From: Shinisaurus crocodilurus
Taxonomy: Eukaryota > Chordata > Lepidosauria > Squamata > Shinisauridae
DNA: 64,000 nucleotides
Assembly (NCBI GenBank): GCA_021292165.1
Contig: CM037879.1
Location: 241,987,797-242,051,796, forward strand
Reading direction: 5' to 3'
The translations under genes and the position numbers were made by a program. Positions 55,442 through 64,000 of this stretch are shown piece by piece; positions within the stretch are counted from its first letter, which is position 1, and each line of letters starts with the position of its first letter. The notes beneath the pieces were generated by a model. It ran no database searches and was not told the origin of the DNA. It saw only the letters and a program-made list of their open reading frames with translations.

Positions 55442-55530
55442 CAGTGCAATCCTATTCGTGTCTACTCGGAACTAAGTTCCACCATGGTCAATGGGGCTTA
55501 CACCTAGTGTATATGATTGCAGCCTTATTT
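55442..55530. mobile_element. Class-i short palindromic repeat
   Basis: CAGTGCAATCCTATTCGTG at left, 'tatatgattgcagcct' at right. TTA-like trinucleotides stand near both ends. Confidence 0.6.
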
Positions 55531-55547
55531 CTCATTTCAACTAGTTC

Positions 55548-55636
55548 ATAAAATGGATAAACTGGAGAGGAGGAGGACCATGTATGCTGGTTTGGGCTCC
55601 TTGGAGGAAAGAAATGTAGTAAATAAATAAATACCA
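55548..55636 (+). mobile_element. MIR-like SINE 3' fragment
   Basis: 'aaaatggataaactggagag', 'ggtttgggctccttggagga' and an (aaat)n tail. Only the last third is present. Confidence 0.65.
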
Positions 55637-55753
55637 AATTTGCACTTCCTGAATCCATATGCAAACTGGAACAGTTATTCTTCAACAACAACAACAAAAA
55701 CCATACAGAAAGGCATATACAAGGCAAAGTGTGCACACACACAAAAGCATAAC

Positions 55754-55770
55754 GTGTGTGTGTGTGTGTG
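55754..55770. repeat. (GT)n microsatellite
   Basis: Eight GT units. Confidence 0.8.
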
Positions 55771-55854
55771 GTATAAAACAGCATTATATTATGGGAAACT
55801 GGTTGCAAAAAAATGTGTATATTAGGCAAACCTGCATACAAAATCTAGATAGAT

Positions 55855-56022
55855 CCATCTATCCCTGCTCAGCCATGAAGTTCCCTGGGTGACCTTGGCA
55901 CAGTCACCAACTCTCAGCCTAACCTACCTCACAGGCAGTTGTGAACACAAAAGGGGGGAAAGAACCATGTTGCCCTGAACTCCTTGGAGAAAGGGCAGGG
56001 TATAAATGTCATAAATAAATTG
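55855..56022 (+). mobile_element. MIR-like SINE, old copy
   Basis: 'cagccatgaagttccctggg', 'ctctcagcctaacctacctc' and 'gggtataaatgtcataaata'. The tRNA head is lost. Confidence 0.78.
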
Positions 56023-56087
56023 AAATGTGCCTGAATATGTTTACCTAGTAGGAAGACTGATTGAGCTCAATGGCACTCACAACCCAA

Positions 56088-56173
56088 TTCTATACATGTC
56101 TATTGAGAAATAGGTCCCACTGAGTTCAATGAGACTTACTCCCAGCTAGACAAGTGTGTATAGAACTGTAGCA
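56088..56173. mobile_element. Class-i short palindromic repeat, best copy
   Basis: An almost perfect foldback: 'cccaattctatacatgtcta' pairs with 'tagacaagtgtgtatagaac', and 'gaaataggtcccactgag' pairs with 'caatgagacttactccc'. Confidence 0.65.
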
Positions 56174-57893
56174 TTACTCACTCAAAAGTGTGCATGAGAT
56201 TACAGCCTTTTAAGATTATTTTTAAAATGTGAATGTCTTGCACCTTGAAAACTGACAATACATATGCTACTCATCAGATTTCTTCTAGAGATGGTGAGCA
56301 CTGAATAGCAGATGAACCAACAATTTATCTCCCACACCCACCCCAGCGCTTAATTTTCGGTCTCAGTTAGTCAATTATATGTGCCTCAATTTAGAAACAC
56401 TTTGCCTGGATATCTTATCTGTTTAGAGTAATACACTGACTTTGAGCAAAAGGGTACAGTATATGTTTCAGCATGGTAAAAGTGATGTTATTTTCACATA
56501 ATAGGCATGTGCATGTATCCGTGGCTATTTTCTCCCTTCCTTTAAATCCCTGCTTTGTCACCTTAATAGAACAGTCTTTTCCTTTGTTCACCAGCAGGAA
56601 TATTAAAAAGCTTTATCTGAGGTTCCGTTAAGCCCCAGTATAAAACATACTGTAGTTATATGAAACAGTATTTTTCTTTGGAGCTTGCAAAATTAATTGA
56701 AATTTGAATGTGCTGCCTTTCACTTTGCCCTGTGTCATTATTCCACCAATACAATAATCATTGCATTAGCATTCAGCTGGTAATTACTTAGAACCTACAA
56801 GGTCATGTGGTGTGATGGTAGATATGTCCAGTGGCATTAAGTTACACATTAATCCTGCTAATTTATTTGCATAGGGAATGGATAAATGCTCTTCCAGCTG
56901 TATTCTATTTCTGCAAAGCAGGCAGGGGTGGGGGAGGAAAATAAATATACTGCAAGTAGATCCATACCTACTTACATTATATTGGCCCCCATTAATAAGA
57001 CACATCATGAAAAACATCAATGATACAAGATATAACTGATACTAATTAGATTTGTTTGTAAATGCAACCACTGTTCATATTCTAGAATTTGTATTTTAGA
57101 ATTTGTGTTTTGAAATAAGGTGGTTAACTTGAAAGCCACTGTATCCGTGGAAATGCACGGATATATGAGAAATTCATTTCAGATTGTTTATGACCAGCAT
57201 TTACCCAATTTGCACCTCTCCAACCCAAACGTGGACCCAAACACAATCTGTGGTCAAAAGTATAGATTTCTTAGCTTGCGATGCAATTTGCAGAACAAAG
57301 AACACACATTCAAAAATGCATATTTTGAAAAAAGTGCACAAACATGCTTTAATAAATGGGAGAAGGCTTACATTCCAGATATGCACAAGCACAACTGATG
57401 CGTACAGTTGGGAAAATGCAAAGAAATATGCATATGCACCCATGTTTTGTACAAAAAGGAAAAAAAGATCACAATCTGAAATGGACATAAGTCTGTAAAC
57501 CCTGTGTTCATTACAAGCCAAGCCCAACACTCTCTGAAGTTTGGACCTGGTTTATGAAGAGCCTGGCAACAGCCCTTCCCAACATAGCCACCCCTTTCAT
57601 TTTCCCATCCAAACGAAGCTCACAATGACAGTTCTGACAGGGAGGAACTCTATTATACCATTCTACTACTATGGTCATAAGGATTAATGAGAAGTACATT
57701 TCCCATGGATCCTTTCTATATCTGGGATGCTGCCCTGCATGCTCACATCAACATTATGGCTGCAGTGTGCAGCCCTTTGAAATCCACATTTACCATTTCC
57801 ATAATCCTTTGAGATGTGCAACAATATTAGAAAGATCAAATCATCACCAGAAAAAATGAACAACAGAAAATCAAGTGATCACTACTATACTTT
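56174..57893. other. Unclassified AT-rich stretch
   Basis: About 1.7 kb without a recognised gene or repeat; open frames at 57120-57530 on both strands have no domain features. Confidence 0.45.
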
Positions 57894-58313
57894 GGGTGCA
57901 ATCCCATGGCCCCTCCAACCTTGTCTGGGGGGGGCATAGGATAGGTTGGAGTTGCTGCTGCAACTTCAGAAATCCCTTCCGAGGTCGCAGCAGCAAATCC
58001 ACTCGCAGACTGCCCTTTCCCCACAGCCAGAATGGTTCTTTCCACACTGGTTGGGATCCAAAGACAGAAGACTGTTTTTGGTACCGGTGTGGGGTGTGTG
58101 TTCCCAGCGGTGTGGGGGGGGGGAGGACCAAGGCACCACCATCCTCCAAGGAATCCAGAGGTGACTCAACCTACCCTCCTCACGAGGAGGGGGAAAGCAT
58201 TTAGATGGCTGAAATTGTGCTCCTAGCTGCTGTGCTCCTCCCACCTTCCATTGAATGCCCATAATCCTCCAAGTTCAGAGGGTTATGGGCTCCCACATTG
58301 GATGGGTCTATTT
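57891..58313 (+). mobile_element. Harbinger-like TIR element, class iii
   Basis: Element 57894-58310. Left end GGGTGCAATCCCATGG; right subterminal hairpin 'cccataatcctccaag'/'cagagggttatggg', then a decayed end. TTT on both sides (57891-57893, 58311-58313). It shares 'gaatggttctttccacactg' with its relatives. Confidence 0.65.
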
Positions 58314-58649
58314 CATATTTTATTCACAGCTTCCACAACAGTGACTTGACTCTTTTTATAACATTTTCACTATATAGAGGAGGGCCTTGTAGAGAGAAAG
58401 CTGGACTTTGCAGAGGTTTTCTTTGTGCTTCACTATTCTTTTGCCTGACAATAAATTGATTTTTCACTGTGAGAGGAATACTGAAGAGTTTTGTCATATG
58501 TGTGTGTGTGTTTAAAATTTATTTTTTTAAAAGTTCATAAAGGGCAAAAGAAGTTGAATTCAAATTACCCAGGAGTCCAAAACAGTTGGCTTCTCATTAT
58601 CACATTCAAGTTATTTCTGTCGAATAAGTTATAGCTGACATAATCATTC

Positions 58650-58696
<47 letters not shown>

Positions 58697-59155
58697 ATGA
58701 ATGAATAGAAGGGGGGAAACCCAGGAAGGCCTTATTTAGAATTGTTAATAAAGATAGATAAGAGATCCATTCCTTTAAAAAAATATATATATAAGGAAGT
58801 TTTTAGAAGAAATAAGATCATCATGAAGTACACTCAGTATTCTGCAAGATAAATTTGCAAGTTAAAGGCTGGAATTCTAGCACACCAAATGTGTCTGGCT
58901 TTTTTTCTTTTTCTTTTTTAAGACTATGACCTCAATACATAAAATTTGGGATTCTATGCCTGTGATGTTTTTTCTGTGAAATCTTGGAAAACATTCAATG
59001 GAAAATATTTCCATTGTCACATACTGATCTTACATATATCTACAGTGATTGACATCTGACAGTGATACATGTTGAATAACAGTTGGCCCCATTCTATTTT
59101 ATTGCAACTTCATATCAGTAGAACTCAATTACAAATAAGTCCAGCAGCTACAGTA
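58314..59155. other. Unclassified stretch with microsatellites
   Basis: (TA)n followed directly by (GA)n at 58650-58696; a short (GT)n at about 58499-58511. No gene. Confidence 0.55.
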
Positions 59156-59980
59156 TCATAGAATCATAGAATCATAGAAAAGTAGAGTTGGAAGGGGCCT
59201 ACAAGGCCATCGAGTCCAACCCCCTGCTCAATGCAGGAATCCAGGTCAAAGCATCTCTGACAGATGTCTGTCCAGCCGCACCTTGAATGCCTCCAGACTG
59301 GGAGAGCCCACCACCTCCCTAGGTAGTTGATTCCATTGTCTTATTGCTCTGACAGTCAGGAAATTTTTCCTGATGTTTAGGTGGAATCTAGGTTCCTGTA
59401 ACTTGAGCCCATTATTCCGTGTCCTGCAAACTGGGATGAACGAGAAGAGATCTTTGCCCTCCTCTGTGTGACATCCCTTCAAATACTGGAAGAGTGCGAT
59501 CATATCTCCCCTCAGTCTCCTCTTCTGAAGGCTAAACATGCCCAGTTCTTTCAGTCTCTCCTCATAGGGCCTTGTTTCCAGTCCCTTTATCATCCTTGTT
59601 GCCCTCCTCTGAACCCTCTCCAGTTTGTCTATGTCCTTCTTAAAGTGAGGTGCCCAGAACTGGACGCAGTACTCAAGATGAGGCCTAACCAGTGCCGAGT
59701 AAAGGGGAATTATCACTTCCCGCGATTTGGAAGCTATACTTCTATTAATACAGCCCAAGATTGCATTTGCCTTCTTTGCAGCCACGTCGCATTGCTGGCT
59801 CATATTCAGTTTGTGATCTACCACAATTCCAAGATCCTTCTCACTTGTAGTATTGTTGAGCCAAGTGTCCCCCATTCTGTAATTCTGCATTTGGTTTCCT
59901 CTCCCTAGGTGCAGCACTTGGCATTTATCCCTGTTAAATTTCATTCTGTTGTTTTCGGCCCAGTGCTCCAGCCTATCGAG
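59156..59980 (-). mobile_element. CR1 LINE, 5'-truncated
   Basis: Minus-strand CR1 with the typical 3' UTR complement 'ccttgtaggccccttccaac' and the terminal ATTCTATG-type octamer repeat (complement 'catagaatcatagaatcata' at the left edge). The C-terminal coding part is 59246-59980. Its subfamily differs from the CR1 ends at 19350 and 33080, which finish in 'ttcttatgttct'. The tail matches that of the two 5S-derived SINEs here, so such a CR1 is a plausible partner. Confidence 0.92.
59246..59944 (-). CDS. CR1 ORF2 C-terminal fragment
   Basis: 232 residues without a stop from the region just after the RT catalytic motif. Visible CR1 blocks: MKFNRDKCQVLHLGR, SEKDLGIVVDHKLNMSQQC, LVRPHLEYCVQFWAP, DIDKLERVQRRATRMIKG, RRLRGDMIALFQYLKG, and RAIRQWNQLPREVV. 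The frame continues upstream to about 59980, where the copy is truncated, so the initial Met is internal. There is no endonuclease and no YADD, so it cannot act alone. The clean frame suggests a relatively recent insertion. Confidence 0.9.
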   Translation of the reverse strand: MKFNRDKCQVLHLGRGNQMQNYRMGDTWLNNTTSEKDLGIVVDHKLNMSQQCDVAAKKANAILGCINRSIASKSREVIIPLYSALVRPHLEYCVQFWAPHFKKDIDKLERVQRRATRMIKGLETRPYEERLKELGMFSLQKRRLRGDMIALFQYLKGCHTEEGKDLFSFIPVCRTRNNGLKLQEPRFHLNIRKNFLTVRAIRQWNQLPREVVGSPSLEAFKVRLDRHLSEML

Positions 59981-60442
59981 TTAAAGTAGTTAAAGGCTGA
60001 TTCACATGTATGACCTGACATCTCATAGCCTGAGTACTGAGGAGATGATGGCCCACAGCTGTATATATGAACTGCCTGCAGTGAAAATGATTGTGACAGA
60101 CATGTTGCTAGTTAATGCAAATGTCTAACTGTAGTTCTTCATCTGTTATGGCTGATTTACAAATGAAAGTCATTACTTGTAGTAGACACTAAATGATGGG
60201 ACATGTATGTGGAAACATCCTAATGCAGAAGAACTGATAAAGTAAACAGCTTGCTTTTAGACTGACACAATAATCCTAAACATGTTGAGTATGATATAAT
60301 GCTGGTTCAGTTGTCTGTGTGTCCCTTCTTAAGCATTTCTTAGGCTTCCAGATACCATTTCAATGTTTCTGAATCTGAAACTCAAAATCTCATGTTGTGC
60401 AAATCTGGGATAGTCCAAAGAATCCTACGCAATCCGGGCACA
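59981..60442. other. Unclassified stretch
   Basis: 'ggctgattcacatgtatgac' (about 59997) and 'ggctgatttacaaatgaaag' (about 60150) are similar direct units; otherwise nothing recognised. Confidence 0.4.
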
Positions 60443-60667
60443 GATTATTTATTTATTTATTTATTACATTCATGTCCCGCCTTTTTTCCTGCAAGGAACC
60501 CAAGGCGGCTTACATAATCCTCCTCCTCCTCCTCCTCCTCCTCTCCATTTTATCCTCACAACAACCCTGTGAGGTAGGTTAGGCTGAGAGTCAGTGACTG
60601 GCCCAAAGTCACCCAGTGAGTTTCATGGCTGAGCAGGGACTAGAACCTGGATCTCCTGAGTCCCAGG
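60443..60667 (-). mobile_element. MIR-like SINE, 5'-truncated
   Basis: (ttat)n at the left, the usual core, and an end at 'gatctcctgagtcccagg' without the tRNA-like A-box head. A (ctc)n expansion of about eight units lies inside (60520-60542). Confidence 0.85.
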
Positions 60668-60768
60668 ATTGAGGAGCATGAGAACAGTGGGGATCCTAAA
60701 AGAACAGTTTCCCAGGAGATCAACATCTGACATACCAAACCCAACACAGCTACTAGCTATGTCAGGGA

Positions 60769-60977
60769 GGGACCATAGCTCAGTGATAGAACACATGCTT
60801 TGCATATAGATGGCTCCATGTTAAGTCCTTAGCAACTCCAGTTAAAAGCAGTAGCAGCAGGTGATGGGAAGAACCTCTGCCTGAGATCCTGTAGAGTTGA
60901 TGTCAGTCAGAGTACATGGTATCAACCTAGATGTGGGAAAATAGTCTGACCTGGTATAAGGCAGCTTTTTATGTTCT
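60769..60977 (+). mobile_element. tRNA-derived SINE
   Basis: Head 'gggaccatagctcagtgata' (A box) with a decayed B box ('tgttaagtccttagc'). Body 'gacctctgcctgag'-like, then 'ggtataaggcagctttttat' at the 3' end. Reference copy for the shorter pieces at 18803, 20005, 22803, 23560 and 54105. Confidence 0.8.
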
Positions 60978-61420
60978 GACTTCCAGGATTGAACCAGTGT
61001 TTGTTGACAACCTCTGTTTTTCAGTCTTGTTGAGTCCCTGATGGGCTGTGTTCAGGTTGAACTGGCCTTTTTCCAAGTGCACCACCACAAGAAAGCATTT
61101 GGGTTTTAAAACTCGTGGAAGTGCACACATAAGAAAAAAGCCACAATTCTTGTCCTTGTTGTGAAAGCTATTTTTGAACAAAATAGAAGCATACATTGTA
61201 TAGGCAAGAAAACCTTTGTTGGGTGAGGGGTGGTTGTAGTAGTATCTTTTTTTCTGGATCTGCTGGCCAGTACGGTACTTTATGAAAACCAGGTGGGGGG
61301 ACTACAAATTCAATACAATAAAGGTTTATCAGGCAGGTGATATAAACAAGGATCTACAGCAATATATCATGTCACTCTTGGACTCAGTGATGATTAGGGT
61401 ATCAATCAAAAGTTCTATTA
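60978..61420. other. Unclassified stretch
   Basis: No gene or repeat recognised. Confidence 0.4.
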
Positions 61421-61668
61421 TGGGTTGGATTCAGGAACTGCCTTCCGCAAGAAGAAAGGACCTTCCATGAGAGGAAGTACTCCACTTATGGCAGGCCCCT
61501 CTGCCCAATTTTGGGGGTCCCCCCCCCAGCTCAACCCTTTCAGCAGGGTCTGCTGACTCTCTGTGCAGCATTTTCAGGGGGCTGGAGTGGCTGCCATGGG
61601 AAGGAGGAGGTGAAGAAGTCAATTTCTGTCAGCGCAGTGGGTCTAGTGTAAATCTGGATCCAAACCTA
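61421..61668. repeat. Possible MITE with short inverted ends
   Basis: 'gggttggattcagg' at the left and 'aatctggatccaaacc' at the right are roughly inverted. The interior is GC-richer than its flanks. Weak evidence. Confidence 0.3.
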
Positions 61669-61690
61669 CAAGTTTAGGATTTCAGCTCAA

Positions 61691-61772
61691 CAACCCAATC
61701 CTGTGTGAATTTACTTAGAATAAGTCCCATTACATACAACTGGTCTTAGTTCCAAGTTAAGTGTGCATAGAC
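61691..61772. mobile_element. Class-i short palindromic repeat
   Basis: 'caacccaatcctgtgtgaat' and 'aataagtcccattacatac'; right end 'aagttaagtgtgcataga'. Confidence 0.5.
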
Positions 61773-63356
61773 TGAGGAAGAGTGTTGTAGTGTGTAGCTC
61801 TCAGCAAATACATTTCTCCCAGCGCACCTTTGAGGCCCCTACCTATTTTGTTTTTCTACCATTGGGATACCAGAAATATAAAATCAGTCTCCTAGGGAAG
61901 AAAGGGAAGCCCTACAAGAATGGGTGCAAAATATTTCCACAAAAGCTTACCCACCCACCCCCATGCACGCCTGTGTGCTCACATATACACACACACTCAT
62001 TTGGAGAAGAAAGGGGGATTCAATATATGAGCATGCTAATGAATAATACTTGGTAATTCAATTTCATGACTGCTAGGGTGTTGTGTTTAGCAGTTCTTCA
62101 CTCTGAAGAATGTTTCACATGTATTTTTATAGGTGTGTTGTGAAATATAAGGATTTGCTTTGTGGCTTATCTCTGCTGCATTGCTTCTAAACACATGCAG
62201 TTCACTTAATAAAATGTGTGCCTAGCTGAACATAGTGTTATCAAGCTACCTGGCTTTTGCAGGTGTGCAAATTCCAATAATCAACAGCTGAATAAAGACA
62301 ATGACATGTCAATATTGAAAATTCCACATCAGTTTTGATATAATTCCATTTTTCCTAGTTGCACCTATTTGTATCGCCATATACACATTCTTTTCCTTCT
62401 TTAAAGCTTCGGAACGACTATAAAGCCTATTTATATTTATGATGGCTACAGGCCTGGCAGAAGCATAGTTAAGCAAGAGATGTATTTCTTATATAACCTG
62501 CTGTAGCATTACGGTTGGCATCTAGTAATTTATTCATATCTGACTGTCAAGAGCTTGCTGGTATCCTGTTTATATGTGCATATAAATTCTTAATAGAGGG
62601 CCTTGTAAAAAATAAATATTTTAATATGACTAGCTTATTCCTTAAATGCAAGTATTTTGGTTGCATTTTAATGTTAAAATACCACAGTGATTTAAGCCAC
62701 ATAAGAACAAAACAAGATACAAATTGATGTATATTCAAAAATATCCTTTGCTGTGAAAGTCATCTTTCTTGCCTGTTGCCTCACACATCACATTTTATAT
62801 TCTTATCTGTCTGCAAATAAAGGATTTTAGGTGGGATATTTCTGCCTACGGTTCATGCAATTTCACTACAGTATAAAAGGTAGCCTTTTGTTTATTTCTG
62901 AGCAAAGGCCATTTTGACATTTAGTAATCATCATATGCCCAAGCATAATGGGATATCAAACTGAGGAAAAATGCATTCATAGCTCCAAATACGTACGCTT
63001 CAGTAAGAGTTGCGTTAACAGTTTTGTTTTAAATATCTCACTTGTTCCTCAGCCTAATTAAGTGAGATGAATCATTTATCATCATTGATTGTATCAACAA
63101 TGTTTTCAAAATGATGGAATACCAGGACAAAAACAGCTTGGGGATCATGCATCATCATCACACTATTTTCATTGAACATTTTAAAAATGAAGAAAAGGAT
63201 AGCAACAATTAACTGTTCTATTGCCATGTCTTGAACAAGATCACAGCTTTTTAAAATGCTGTTGAAATGTGTATTCTCTTTGAAACTACTTTCGTGGAAT
63301 CAATGGCTTTAAAAAGAAAAAGAAAAAGATGGTGTCTAGTCTACTGACTCACCTGG
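61773..63356. other. Repeat-poor AT-rich stretch
   Basis: About 1.6 kb with no recognised transposon apart from a short CA tract at about 61984-61998. It looks single-copy and is a candidate for conserved non-coding sequence, which cannot be judged without comparison. Confidence 0.45.
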
Positions 63357-63431
63357 TTGCAATCCTATACACACTAATCTTATTAAAACTCATTGGAACT
63401 CACTGCTGGGAAGGCATACTTAGGATTGCAT
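63357..63431. mobile_element. Class-i short palindromic repeat, decayed
   Basis: GGTTGCAATCCTATACACAC at left and 'cttaggattgca' at right; the centre is diverged. Confidence 0.55.
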
Positions 63432-63672
63432 GGTATGCATTTTACAATGAGAACAATATTTTAAGAAACTATGAAAATAACTAAAGGGAAAATGCTTTAA
63501 TTTGAGTCAAATCAAACATGAGACAGGGACAAGGCTGTCATTTCAAGACATCCCAACTCCTGAATGAGAAGTTTGGATTGCTAATGGAGAAGTTACTAAA
63601 GCCATCTTATTGCAAGCTTTTTGGGTTTGGGGTGCAATATATTCTTATGCTTAGTTGTGAACAATCCATGAT

Positions 63673-64000
63673 ATTTATTTGCACATGTAAAGGGGGAAAT
63701 AAAGAGTCGAGACATAAGATATGGTGTGAAATTAGGGCCACATTTGTTGAATAATCAAAGATCTGCGAAGAGAAGGAGTGCGGGTACTAACTAAACCGGC
63801 CACTTGCCAGTGGAGATGTTCACGGGTGAAAGCATCCATCCCTGAGGGGTGGCGCTGCAACTCACCCCCCCCAGTTTTACACCACCATGGTGCTGGGAGG
63901 CGACCTTCCCACTGTCACCACCTCACAGGGCCACAAAACACCGATGCAGGCGAGGTGAGTCGGCCTCAAAGGCAATCCTTATCTCCCACAAACTGTGCCG
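63673..64000 (-). mobile_element. LTR-like repeat, copy B (runs off the window)
   Basis: Homologous and co-oriented to 16818-17192. It starts near TGTAAAGGGGGAAATAAAG. On the minus strand it would end ...TTTCCCCCTTTACA, a CA terminus. Only the first 330 bp fall in the window; it lacks the GC-rich insert of copy A within the visible part. Confidence 0.55.

Noticed and set aside
59468..59908. Plus-strand 146-codon frame
   Set aside because: It is the antisense shadow of the CR1 C-terminal frame.

Overview
This window reads as vertebrate nuclear DNA, most likely from a squamate reptile (lizard or relative). I see no bacterial-style gene packing and no credible host exon, RNA gene, operon or CRISPR array. 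The landscape is the mixture typical of squamates: L2-, CR1- and L1-clade LINEs, a MIR-like tRNA-derived SINE whose 3' end resembles an L2 tail, a second tRNA-derived SINE, hAT and Harbinger-like non-autonomous DNA transposons, and many microsatellites. The species is inference; the repeat families are read from the sequence.

Layout. 1-4970 is mostly unclassified non-coding DNA. 5259-12718 is the most informative block: a minus-strand, 5'-truncated L2 LINE with a 507-codon reverse-transcriptase frame, interrupted by a plus-strand, near full-length L1 (6964-12490) with a perfect 16-bp target-site duplication and a poly(A) tail. The L1 has an intact ORF1 and a multiply broken ORF2. 13361-19713 is a dense mosaic: a GC-rich foldback element, an L2 fragment, a pair of abutting Harbinger-like elements, an LTR-like repeat carrying a second GC-rich hAT-like insert, and a CR1 3' end. 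19714-33000 carries SINEs, further TIR elements and two degraded L2 C-termini. 33080-38440 holds a CR1 tail, a GC-rich palindromic stretch, a 434-bp hAT element with a perfect 8-bp target duplication, and a decayed L2. 41067-48850 holds two long foldback elements, further TIR elements, an LTR-like unit and a 5S rRNA-derived SINE. 48850-64000 is quieter, with a second 5S-derived SINE, a CR1 fragment with an open C-terminal frame (59156-59980), several SINEs and, at the right edge, the start of a second copy of the LTR-like repeat seen at 16818.

Interaction of parts. The elements have no shared pathway, but their nesting gives relative ages: L1 into L2 (older L2), MIR-like SINE into a Harbinger-like element, hAT elements into L2 fragments and into a tRNA-SINE, and a GC-rich hAT-like element into an LTR-like repeat. 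The most noteworthy observations are (i) a set of repeats of two or three size classes that share one terminal motif (GGGTGCAATCC) and are flanked by 3-bp direct repeats, (ii) two copies of a SINE with a 5S rRNA head and a CR1-type tail, (iii) two long-armed foldback elements, and (iv) a GC-rich palindromic hAT-like family. All coordinates of decayed repeats are approximate to a few bases or, where stated, tens of bases.
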